From positions 6,689,986 to 6,753,985 of the forward strand of contig NC_034411.1 in the NCBI RefSeq assembly GCF_002078875.1: a stretch of 64,000 bases of DNA, read 5' to 3'. Position numbers and translations under genes: made by a program. This document shows positions 1 to 10,565 of this stretch, piece after piece. Positions within the stretch are counted from its first letter, which is position 1. Every line of letters starts with the position of its first letter. Origin of the DNA: Numida meleagris (lineage: Eukaryota; Chordata; Aves; Galliformes; Numididae). Below the pieces are notes generated by a model, which saw only the letters and a list, made by a program, of their open reading frames with translations, ran no database searches and was not told the origin of the DNA.

Positions 1-954
1 TGGTGTGTTATCAAAGCTTTACATTACAAGTCTGTTGCCTTTTGGAAATGAGAAAACAAAATGTGACTTGTATTGGAGGGGTCAGGAATAGCTCCTGGTG
101 GTGGCAAAGCCCTGTGTTTGCTGTAACACGTTCCCTTTACTTCTCCCACTTTCTCTCATTATTTGTTATGTTGAACTGAATAAGCGCATAACCTCTAAGG
201 CTGTGGAGCAGATCATTAGGAGTTACTGATTAACACCACGTATCAGTAGCAGATCCCGAGTTCTTCTTTTTACAAACTGAAGGGGTCTGGCTTTATGATT
301 TTTTAATTAGAGTGTAAATATTGCAGCCTCATAAACTGCTTGATTTATAGATGACAGCAAAATTTGCACTTTGGGTGAGGACACGCGAGGCTTCAGATCT
401 GCAGCTTCAGTGTCCCGGTTTGCCTGCACAGCCATCTCGTTCTTCTGCCTTTGAATTCATCATAATCATTATCATTACCTTGCTGGTAGTGCCTGTGTGT
501 TGTTTCTTTACACTGGCAGGACCACTGAAATTCCTTTCTTTTTTTTATTTTTTTTTTAAGCAAAAGGACTCCTCTCATGCTGTACATTTTAACTGATGAA
601 GTCAGTGACAAAAGTTGGAGTGATATTAGTGTCACTGTCAGCCAACAAGGTGAGCTTAAAAATTGATGTTCATTATGAGGATTGCAGAGAAGCTGGGCCA
701 AATTCATCACTGAGCATCACTGTAAATGTCAGAGGGATGAGAGAGATGGTAAATCAAGATTGACAAAGATCTGAGGTGCTGGTGGATAATAGAAGGGTAT
801 TTCTGATATCCTTAATGCAAAGTGTTATCAGGTTTTCAAGGATAGAGACTATTTCATCCGAAAGAAGAAATGCCCTGCTCCTTCTCAGGCCGTCTGCAGG
901 GCTTACCTCCTGCAGGCAGCACGAGTTAGGAGATTAACAAGTAGAGGGAATGGT
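1..954. other. Single-copy noncoding stretch
   Basis: No gene or repeat is recognised here. An interrupted poly-T run lies at 539-558. AT-rich sequence around 290-350, with a TTAATTAG motif, could be regulatory but is not distinctive. The open frames on both strands are short, overlap one another and look like chance. Confidence 0.6.
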
Positions 955-1275
955 GCTTCACAGAACGGTTCAGTTGGAGGGGACCTTCAAAGATCATTGA
1001 GATCAACTGACTGTCCACCTCAGGACTAATCAAAAGTAAAGATTATTATTGAGTACGTTGTCTCTTGAATGCTGGCAGGTAACTCAAGCACCTCACTAGG
1101 ATTCCTGTTCTGGTGTTTGACCACCTTCATGGGAAACAAATTGTTCCTCTTGTCCAGCCTGAACCTCCTCTGGCACAGCTTTGTGCCCTTCTGCCATCAT
1201 CTGTCATCATCTGTCATCTGCTGCCGGGGAGAAAACACCAGCACCTCCCTCTCTGCTTCCATTCATTGAGGTGGG
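955..1275 (-). mobile_element. CR1 LINE, 3' end fragment (minus strand)
   Basis: The plus strand reads as the reverse complement of a CR1 3' end. It opens with the CR1 terminal phrase (CAGAACGGTTCAGTTGGAGG, then a GACCTTCAAAGATCATTGAG block). It continues through the CR1 segment describing 'contents of a failing 3' UTR': TGTTTGACCACCTTCATGGG, then CCAGCCTGAACCTCC and GGCACAGCTTTGTGCC. CR1 is the dominant avian non-LTR retrotransposon and usually leaves 5'-truncated copies like this one. A short internal duplication of CATCATCTGT lies near 1195-1215. Divergence looks moderate. Small ORFs inside it are not genes. Confidence 0.88.
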
Positions 1276-2589
1276 GACTGGAATTAATTGGACTTGAACC
1301 AATGGTAATAACAAACAGAGCACCAGAAATCCTCCGCAGAATTTGTCCATCAGAATTTAGGACTCATCATGAGTGGCACAGGGAGTTTGGCCGACAAAAT
1401 GTCCTTGGAACTCACAAAGACTGTGCAAGCACCAAACTTCTTTTTCTCTGCAGATTTTCCTTGCTCTGTCTCCGCTCCCAGCCTGCTTCTGCAGTTTGCT
1501 GTCTGCAAGGATAAGCCTACGTGAAGACTCACCTCTCCGCCAGAGCTGTGCTTGTTTCCCAATAGGAAGTACTTTGTGGCTCTACACTAGCTGCCTCCAT
1601 TAGTTGCCAAGGGCCAAAATACTCAAGTTTGGCCAGGCTTTGGGCTCTTCTTGTTTTGTTTTCTAGTACTGAAATCAGTACAAACTTGATGCCGATGGCA
1701 ATTGCATTTATGCTTGCAGATTATGGCACCAAGCTTGTGCTGGTAAATGTTTTTGCACGTGGTTAAATCTGCACATTTAATTGCCTAGGGAATAAAATCA
1801 GAAGGGGAATGTAGGAAGATAATAACTTGAACCGAACTGGTTTTTTTGTTCCTGTTTAATTTTGAACCTGTTCGACCCCTGCGAGTTCAAAAGTTCACGT
1901 CAGTCTTGACCATTATTGAGCTTGTATACTGTTTAGGAGAAACTGTGACTCCAAGTACAGCAAAGGGTCAGAGGACAATAAATCCAATAGAATAAATAAA
2001 GTGATAAATGAAGCAGGCTGGGAGAAGGAAAGTGAAAAAATAACACGTATTGGGTGAGTTCGTGGATTATATAATGTTGAAAGGTGTTTTGCCACTGACG
2101 ACGCTGAGGCTGGGATTTCTTTCATAACACCTGGTCCAAATACCCTGGAATTCAACCAGGATATTTCTATTACTTGCAGTACTCCTGTGTCACTTATAAT
2201 GAGCTTTAGTTTGTATCTCTAATGCACACTGTAGTTCACAATACCCCTCGGCTGCAACATCTAGCAGCTCAGTCTTTCTGGGATTGAAAAAAAAAAAAAG
2301 TGAAATTACAGAGAAGAATGGTTTCTCCTCTTTCTGTATCTCCCCAGAGGCTTCAGAGCCTTAAATGCAGTTATCTTTGCAACCCAGTTTCTTTATGACC
2401 CATTTTTTTGTGTGTTTATCGAACTCCTCTATGTTACAAAGGAAGCTGGCATCAAAAATTCCACTGCAAATTTCTTGTGAGAAAGGACCGAGAACGTTTC
2501 AATACACGTGTGTGCCTACTGTCTTCAGCCTCCTGAGCAGAAGTCCTTGTATTGTCAAAACTGAATTTGAATTTCAAATCGGAGCATCC
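1276..2589. other. Single-copy noncoding stretch
   Basis: No gene or clear repeat is recognised. A 13-A run lies at 2287-2299. On the minus strand a long pyrimidine tract ending in CAG at about 2018 and a GAG/GTGAGT donor-like site near 1530 look like splice signals. The interval between them is closed in all frames, so I do not call an exon. Confidence 0.5.
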
Positions 2590-2599
2590 TAAAAGTGAA

Positions 2600-2695
2600 T
2601 CTGAATGCAATTTGCAAGGGCATCGCATTTTTCCTGGGCTTCCAGTAAGGGAAGTAGTTGGACTCAATGACCTTGCTTTTGAAAGCCCAGAGTTG
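2600..2695 (+). mobile_element. Possible degraded CR1 3' end
   Basis: The phrase around 2648-2690 (GTAGTTGGACTCAATGACCT, followed by a TTTTGAAAG stretch) resembles the CR1 3' terminal segment, which usually reads as a 'ggttggactagatgatctt' type sequence. The rest of the fragment is too diverged to align by eye. A tRNA-derived or other LINE tail is also possible. Confidence 0.35.
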
Positions 2696-2700
2696 CATCA

Positions 2701-4689
2701 GAAAAGTGCAAAAGTTATACAGTGCTAAAGAAGCACCAGGCGCATGTGTCCTGATTAAAATCCAAGTTTCAAGTTTTAGTATTTACTTCATGTTGAAAAA
2801 TTAAGATAATTTTCCCGAATTCCTCAAGAGGCATTTCTAATCTACCAGAGACCAGACTGGATGGACTAAGTACTTGGAAACTGGAGGAAGCACTCCAACC
2901 ATTGCAGAAAGTCAGAGCTCTGAAGGAAGGAGAGAAGTGTTTGAAATGCTGCTCTCACATCAGGTCTGGGTATTCAAGCTCAAAGACATTTCTTGTCAGG
3001 AAACTAAAAGTGAAAAGAAAAGAAAATCCAAACCCTGCAGAGGAAGAAAAAATTAGAGAACTTGAGTTAGTGATGATTTATCTGATAACAGAAATTCTAC
3101 TACCCCAATCATTCATGGTTTATTTCTTTGGCATGAAACATTTAAGAGAAATCCAGTGAGCGCCAGTAATTTCACTATTGCAAAAGCCAAATCTTTCATT
3201 TAAACTTCAGAGACAATTTTTCCATTTACTTTTCTGCCACTCAAGCAAAGAGAAGAAATCATAAGCTCATTCATACCAGTTCACCTCATCAATTAGAAGA
3301 GAAACAGGAGTTGCTTCCAGATGAACAGGAGATGCAGAAGAGGAAAAATATGCTGGAAAATCAAAATAGATTACCTCTAATAACTTTCAGTTAGTGAACT
3401 AAGCTTGGACTGGTCACATTGAGGCATCCCTAAACTTTGGGAAAGTCAAGATTTGGAGCTGCCTGTTATAAGAGGATCATCAGGGAACTGGAGAATACTG
3501 TACTTAATTAAAGAAGTGCACGAAGAGAACAGAGTGAGCAGTTTGTCTTGTTTAAAAGGAAACAAAATCATAAATTAATGTATTTTCAGCAAAATTTGAA
3601 AGCCAGAAACTGAAACCTAAATGTTAAGCTTGTGCTTGCTGCCAAGAGTGCTGTTTGATACTGCACAATTAGTCTGAGTAACACGATAATGGCTGATGAA
3701 TCCTTTGTGTTGACACAGGCAAGTTAAATGCAGAACATTGTTTGTTTGGTTTTGTTTTTGTCTTTAACACCACCTTTGGCAGCTGAAAAATTGCACAATG
3801 TTAAAATGAAACCTTAACGGAGCGCAAAGAAAAACTACAGTTTCCAAAGTCTCCGGTGGGAAAGTTTTTCATATTTGATGCATCAATTCCCAAAGTAAGG
3901 TAATTGGAGAAAATTGTGGTGTAATCCTCAATAGAAACATATGTTTCTTATGCAGCAGAGAAAAGTGTTGTCTGAAGCATTCCCTTCAGGAGATAAATGT
4001 TTCCCTACTTCGTATCAAAGTTTTTGGATGGGTAGTTAGCCAAGATACTCTTCCTAGTGAAAGAAGGTGAGGCCATGCCCACTGAAAAGCATTCACCTCC
4101 AGGCAGGAGGAGGCAGGGCTGGAGCCTTCTGGTGTTGGCTTTGTTGCTGTTTGTTTGTGAGACCTGCAGCCACAGAGGCAGCTGGTGGTGGGGCTGTGGC
4201 TCCCTGTTTAAGGACCACGAGTGGTCATGAGTTTTGTTTCTTGTCTTTGTTTCCACTAGGAATGAGCGAAAGGTGATGCTAGTGATGACTGAGGGAACAG
4301 AAGGGAATCCCTTCTTCAGAGAAACATGAAGCTTCATAGCATTAAAGGGCAGTCTATCTCTGCCATAACTTGAAACCATAGGTCTGAAACACATGGATTT
4401 CATCTACACTGGATGTGAAACAAAAACATAAGGTAGTACTGTACTGAATGTGATGCCGATTTTCTTTCTTCATGTTTTCTCTTATTCTTCCATTTCTTCT
4501 GGGAAAAAAAAAATGTGCTGGATGCCCATTAACTCAGCTAAGCCAATTTTTAGTCAACCTTTATCCCAAAATTTAACAGAGATTTTAACAATATATATAC
4601 TGTGAAATATTCTAATAAGTAATCCATTTTGGAGGAAACCACTTTCACATGAATGCAGAGAAAGTTAGAAAAATAACTACTCATTGTCA
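2701..4689. other. Single-copy noncoding stretch
   Basis: No gene, RNA or repeat is recognised. The longest frame is a 132-codon minus-strand ORF at 4005-4403. It has no domain-like pattern and no splice context, so I treat it as chance. Confidence 0.55.
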
Positions 4690-5260
4690 ACCTGGAATGT
4701 ACCAAGTTCTTTCCAGGATGCTTTCAACATTTGCATTAATGATTTGGATAGTGAAAGGGATATTAAACTTACTAAATTTGCAAATGATACCAAGCTGGGA
4801 GAGTCTGCAGGCAGGTTGCCGGATGAGATTGGAGTTAAAAATCGTCTTTACAAATGGTAGGAATGGCTTGAAGTGGAAAGAGTGCACTCAGTGAGACCAA
4901 ATGCCAAGCTCTGCCCATAGGTGGAATTGAATATTCTGGCAAACACAAGCCCGAGAATGCATTTTTTTTACAGGAAAGAATCTGAAAGGACTTCAGCAGA
5001 TATGAAGCTGAACACACTTCAGGAGGAAAAAGCAAATATATTGAGGGCAGAGAGAAGATGTCATGCATCTGAGATGACAAAGAACATTCATCTCTTTTAT
5101 GAAGCATTGGTGAGACTTCAGCTGTGGTGGCATGCTGTCTCTTGGGTACAGCGAGGAGAAAGCTGCGCCCCATGGGTGAGGTTCAGAGGATCAGAGGTTT
5201 GCTGAATGTGGCCTCAAGGACAGACTGGAAGTGTTAGGGAGCATGATCCACAAGCGTCAA
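4690..5260 (+). mobile_element. Ancient CR1 LINE fragment with reverse-transcriptase remnant
   Basis: From 4723 the frame reads F-N-I-C-I-N-D-L-D-S-E-R-D and then K-F-A-N-D-T-K-L-G-E at 4774-4803. This is the CR1 reverse-transcriptase region around the catalytic F/YADD box, with the first aspartate replaced by asparagine (FAND). The frame breaks shortly after. Downstream, 5060-5160 still matches the CR1 segment that ends in 'atgaggcactggtgaggcctca' (here ATGAAGCATTGGTGAGACTT). The piece is therefore a 5'-truncated, multiply broken, old copy with no coding capacity. The loss of the catalytic residue and the frame breaks are seen directly. The subfamily cannot be set by eye. Confidence 0.8.
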
Positions 5261-6900
5261 ATCTGTAAAGGGAAGCTACAGAGAGAAAGGGGAATCTTTT
5301 GCTCACAGTGTGCCCTGACTCCAGGCTCCAAAGTAGGACATGTGGGTGTTTGAATTAGCTACTTGGACCCTTCTGTCTGTTTTGGTTTTGTTATTGTTTT
5401 GGGAGGTAGGATGGGTCAGGGCACAGGCACTGTAAATGCACTTGAATTCAACCCTGGAAGAGCACCTGAGCATTTTATTTTGCAGAACACCTGGTCTAAG
5501 GCCCCTGCAATTAAGGACATAGTATTGAGGAGTACTGGGGAGATAGATGCCATGAGAAACTGTCTCCTCTCTCTCTCTCAGAGGCTGAATATAATTTGTT
5601 GTGTAATCTCTCTCCGCCCCAGTTCTCATCCACAAAATATGAGATAATGATGCTCTAGCCTCCTAGGAGGGTTAGAAAACTACATGCTTCAGAGATTGCA
5701 AGGTACTGAGGAGAGCCACAGCAAGATAGCTTCTACTGGTGGGACAAAAGTCGTTGTGGCCACAAAGAGCTTTTCCTTGCATCTAGCCTGAGCTTGACGT
5801 TCTGTGCTGACAGCGTATGAAAGCATCTGAGAGACTACATACTTCTTCCTGTGAGGGTGAAGGGAGGAGGATGCTTGCTTTGTTCACTCATCTTTGATAC
5901 ATACCATCACATAAGTAGTGCCTCTCCGGAACGCAAGGCACCATTTCATGGCCTGGTACATCTCTGGTTCTTGCCTCCTGAAACAGTACGGTGTGTACCT
6001 CTCCTTGCTTTCTGCAGGAACCTAGCCTTGTAAACCAACTGCTTAGGATAAGAAAGAAAACCAAACCAAAAGCAGATTTTCCACACGACAGTGTTGTTTA
6101 TATCTCCTACAGTGAAAATTAAATGTAAAATTACATCTTTTGAAGATCAAGAAATGACACAGTGGAAGAATATAACTGAGTATATATAAAGGGTAAACTG
6201 TAAACTATCAGTGTAGTGCTAAATGAAAGATTTCCTTTCTTTCAGGGCTAATCCCTTCCAGAACAAGATACACTGCTTTTACCATGGGATTCTGTTTTAT
6301 TTCAAGCATTTCTCTTTAATATTTGCAATGGCTGCATTTCACTGTGCAGTATGGATTCGTCTTGTGCTCTCCAGGTGTGCCGAGTTGTTTGTGCAGATCC
6401 AGCAGAGAGAAATCTGTGGTATTCATTGAGAAAGGCCATAATAAAGGGTTGTGAATTAAATACACGCGCAACAGAAAGAGGCTGGGATTTTCCTGTGCAG
6501 CTTCACTTTTGAGTTCTGTGCTCAGAAGGGCTTTATTTTGCACCTCTGGCGTTATGGTAAGAGTAGGGTCTGATATCAAGAGCAGCAGGGCCATGCAGCA
6601 GCTGAATGCGTGGGCTGGAATTTTGGTTTGTTCGCTGTCTGTTTTGTGAGCAGGCTCTCAGGCATGGTGGCTGCAGGAGCAATTCTGGAGCCTTTCTTTA
6701 AAGGAGGAGTCTCCTCCACCGCTGTAGTAGCTCTGTCAGAGGAGCTCTCTTTTGCAGAGGTCGTAACTGCCAACCTGTCAGGTATTTCCAGGAATCTTCA
6801 GTCTCCCTGGGGAGCGGCAGGCAGCAGTGTATAATGCCCCAACACTGACATATCACTTACTTAGTTCTGATGGACTTAGCCCCTCCGTGAAGTATGCAGA
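5261..6900. other. Single-copy noncoding stretch
   Basis: No gene is recognised. A short CT run lies at 5568-5579. A TATATAAA at 6183-6190 is followed by two GTAAACT repeats, but nothing else supports a promoter. Confidence 0.5.
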
Positions 6901-6914
6901 CCGTCTCTGTCTTG

Positions 6915-7055
6915 TGCAGAATTTGCATTATCTAAAGATCACTATGTATGCTACGGTCCATTCGCCTTTGCAAATGCTGTTTAAATATAGCATCCATAAA
7001 TAAATGTTAAATAATTCATGAACATAATTTTGTAAATTCTGCTAGGCCGCACCTC
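6915..7055. promoter_or_regulatory. Candidate enhancer: paired POU/octamer sites
   Basis: ATTTGCAT at 6921-6928 is a perfect reverse octamer. TTTGCAAAT at 6967-6975 is a second octamer-like site 46 bp away. Both lie next to AT-rich sequence with TAAATAATTCATGAAC-type homeodomain motifs (7005-7035). POU factors bind such sites in vertebrate enhancers. Conservation was not tested, and short AT-rich motifs arise often by chance. Confidence 0.25.
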
Positions 7056-10000
7056 TCTAGGGGCATATTTATGAACATGCGTCAGCCTGGAATCAATGTG
7101 TCTGCCAAGCGCCCTACCTCTGAGGCAGAATTCCCACATCTAGCCCAAAATGCTGCAAACGACTCTGATTCCACTTCACTAGTCATCCATCATACTGTCA
7201 CTTTAATTCAGATGCTGCTACTTGTTTTAATAACATACATCTTACACAAAGAATATTGCTAACACAAGATTCTTGAGGTAGATTTTTACAACCTCATAAA
7301 ATGGTATTAACCCTTTGATCCCTGATATTCTTTTCATACAGCTTTTTTTATGCTTATCAATAACCTGTGTTCACGGGGTCTATTCATGCTGGAGAATCCT
7401 ACATCAATCACCGCTGTAAAAATATTATTCCTCCAGCATTACCCTAAAGAATTATGGAAAGAATAAAAGTGTTATTGCAGGAATTATTTAGCAAACAATA
7501 GGTGGATAAAATGTATTATGGTAAGTGTTAAATTATATCACCTCATTATAGGAAACTACCTGAGATAGCACAGAAGGTAGTTCAGTGCTTTTTCTAAGTA
7601 GTTCAGAGAGAACAATAGCAGAATCCCACAAAAGGCTTTGCTACGAAACCCTGGAATGACAAGGCAAATGATGTATTATAAAATAAAGTGACAGTGAGAG
7701 GGAAAAAAAGGAAATTCTACCTATTTCTGAATTGCACCTGGATATATTTTGGGGGCTGAAGGGTGGAGAGTAGTTGTAATTTACACTTAGCTCTTTGACA
7801 CTTGAGTATTTAAGGGGTATAATTTTTTTTGCTGGTCTTTATGGAAATACCTTCCTGGTTGTAACAGAGAGAAACAGGGACTAAGCAGTTTCAAAAAACA
7901 TTTTGCTTCTGTTCTGAATAATGCAGATGCAAAGTTATTTCTTTCTTCCTTCTCCCTGCTCTTTTTCTTTGCAGTCAGCACTAGCAATTAGAAAATATTC
8001 TACCGAAATGCTCGATGAAACCAATTACTAAAATCATTCCCATATTTTAGGTATTATTAAGGATACCTAAACAAGGTTGGGTTCCGTGATTTCACCAACT
8101 AGACTCTTATCAGCTAATGCAGATTTAGAGAGGGAAAAAAAAAGCATAATGTTACGCTGGGCTCATGGGATTCATTTGATCAACATGATTAAATTATTTC
8201 CTTACTCAGCTAGAAGGAAATTACTAGTAACCAGACATTATGTGTCTGTTAATTATGTGCAATAAGGTTCTCTGCTATCACACCAGCTCTTGCATTCATG
8301 TTCTGTGTGTTTTAAAGGCATTCTGATTTCTAAAATGTAAATATTGAAAGGGAGCAGCTATAATTTTCTTTCACTTATTTCATAAATATACAATGTGCCA
8401 AAAAGCACTTGTGAAAAAGCAGCTGTTTGTCCTTGTGCTAATGGTAGTCAAGTTTGTGGAGATGACATGCCAGCATTTCACATGCTTTGGGTCGCCCCTA
8501 CCGGGAGGGTTCTTTTGTGTTGCAATAGTTTGTTGTTTTGTTGGTTTTTTTTTAAAGTGGGATCATTTATTTTAGTAAGGAATGTGAAGGAGAGTTTGCT
8601 GGAAACCTGTAATATTGCTTGAAACAGTTAATCTCCCTGATGCGACGTCTGCTCACCTATGCATTGTCTTTGTGCCAGATCTACATTCTGCTCTGATGCT
8701 GCCCAATCTAGGATTTCAAAAGGATTTTTTATAAAGGAAGAAACAACATATGGTACAAGAGGGGCCTTATTCTTTTTCTAATGAAATGATGGGCTTCTGT
8801 TTCATATTAAAGTGTTAATAGGTCTGAAATTAGGTCTCAAAAAAGAGAATAGTGCTTTTAAAATTCTTAATATGATTCATTATCTGCAGTCAAAACCAGA
8901 TGACATTTATTTTTATCCAAAAAAAAAAAAAAAAAACAGGCCAGAGGAGAAAAAAAAATGTTGGATTCAGACTCTGATTTATTGAACGGAAAGCTCTTTA
9001 GAATCAGAGCTTGGACTGGAGGCTGGAGGTTTTGTTTGAGTTTGAGAAGCTTCATATGTTTATGAAATCTAAACAAATATTTCAAAGAAGGTGGTGTCAC
9101 ATTTGAAGTAAGTGATCCTATTAGGCACTGGGATACGGCTGCTTTGTTGAAGGACTGGGCAGCATTTTATGTATGATAGTGCTGTGTACTGCTAATATAC
9201 CGAGACATTACTTTCATCCGAAACGCCGATAGGACTGAACTTCTCTCATGCACTTTGGCTTTCAGTGTTAATAATAAATGAATAAAGTTCAGAGGATAGA
9301 AGCTAAATGGATACTGTGCTTTAAAAGAATGAATTTTAACTAACGGCATGCCAAGCTATTCAGAAAGAAGCGAAAGACAGCAAATGGAGGTATTCACTGG
9401 GAGTGGGTGAGAAGGCTGTAAGGTGAAATTCAGACACGAATTAAAGTACATGTTAGCTGGAAATTAGGAAGGTTCAGTGATGGTCCCTTGATGATGTGGA
9501 TTTTCAGTGCACCAATTTTGCCACAGTTAGGTCCCCAAGAGTAGCCTTCTCTTCCACGTCCAGTGATTTGATACCATTATCTTAGAGCACGTCTACCAAG
9601 GAAGTAAGCATCATCCTAATGCTTTTTGTATGTCTTAGGTGCTGCTAGCAGGCATCCCAAAAGGTCCTTTCTCTGGAAGCATCGTCTGGGTGATGCCATC
9701 AGACTTTCTTTGTCTGGTTATTGCAAACCACTAAGCTGTACTGTTGTTATTCTTGACCAAGAAAATTTGTCAGTGGTTCAAACCCTCAGTTACTGTCAGT
9801 TAGCTTCAATATTACGATGTCACTTCCATCAGCAGTAGATCTGCCTGGGTTTGTGTAAGTTTCATTTGTAATGTTTGGTAAAAGGCATCTAAGAACAAAA
9901 TCATCCCGTTTTCATGTAGCCTTTGCCAATGGCTTCTCTCCCGCTCTGTTCATCTCATCTCTAGATACTGTAACTGGTAATCCCAGAAGTCCAGGCATTT

Positions 10001-10185
10001 GTGGGTGCTACCAAACTCTGGAAATGCAAAGCACCATTGTGTGTAAGTAGCACCGTGTCAAAAGTCACAAAACAACTATCCTCAGCTCTTTCTGAAGGAT
10101 ACAAAAAGAATTATATAGTGAAAAGCTAATCCCAAAATGATGTGCATATATGTGGAGTGGTACGCCTGACATTCACATTAATACC
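7056..10185. other. Single-copy noncoding stretch
   Basis: No gene or recognisable transposon. An 18-A run lies at 8919-8936. A weak acceptor plus GTAAGT pair brackets 7481-7520, but the pyrimidine tract is poor, so it is not called. Confidence 0.5.
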
Positions 10186-10187
10186 AA

Positions 10188-10262
10188 ATGAGTTCATCAT
10201 GATTAATGTTATTGCATTAAATATCGAAGGAATTAATAATGATTAGACCATTATTTTAAAGG
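10188..10262. promoter_or_regulatory. Candidate homeodomain-motif cluster
   Basis: In about 75 bp there are several TAAT cores: GATTAATG near 10201, GCATTAAAT near 10214, AATTAATAATGATTAG at 10230-10246 and CATTATT near 10250. Such density is typical of conserved developmental enhancers but also of AT-rich DNA in general. Confidence 0.2.
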
Positions 10263-10419
10263 GTTACCAACATGACACCAGCTCATTTTTTAACAGCTGT
10301 AGACAGTTGGTTTTGGACTTTTTCCTCTCTGCACATTTCCAGTCTTCACCTTCTACCGAATATACTCACTTGGAATTTCATCTTATTGAATTTATGATTT
10401 TATGGCTGTGTTTCCTGCC

Positions 10420-10565
10420 AGGGCTAAATCCAAGTCCCAATGAAGTCATTAGGAGCTTTGCTATTCGCTTTCAGTGCTGCAAAAAGCTGAGGCCTGATCC
10501 TACTTTCCCTGGAGTGACAAGCACTATTTCCATCGGCTTCAGAAGACTTTTACATGCGCCCTAGA
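10420..10565. repeat. Possible ancient sauropsid interspersed repeat
   Basis: This block has the feel of an old dispersed sauropsid sequence: 'CCCAATGAAGTCATTAGGAG', then GAGGCCTGATCCTAC at 10489-10503 and a second 'CGGCTTCAGAAG' half. The 11-mer GGCCTGATCCT recurs in a similar context at 38650-38660. I cannot name the family. Confidence 0.3.

Noticed and set aside
1530..2018. Minus-strand exon between a strong acceptor and a GTGAGT donor
   Set aside because: At nearly 490 nt it is closed in all frames and nothing links it to other exons.
4649..4894. 81-codon plus-strand ORF
   Set aside because: It is an out-of-frame reading of the CR1 reverse-transcriptase remnant.
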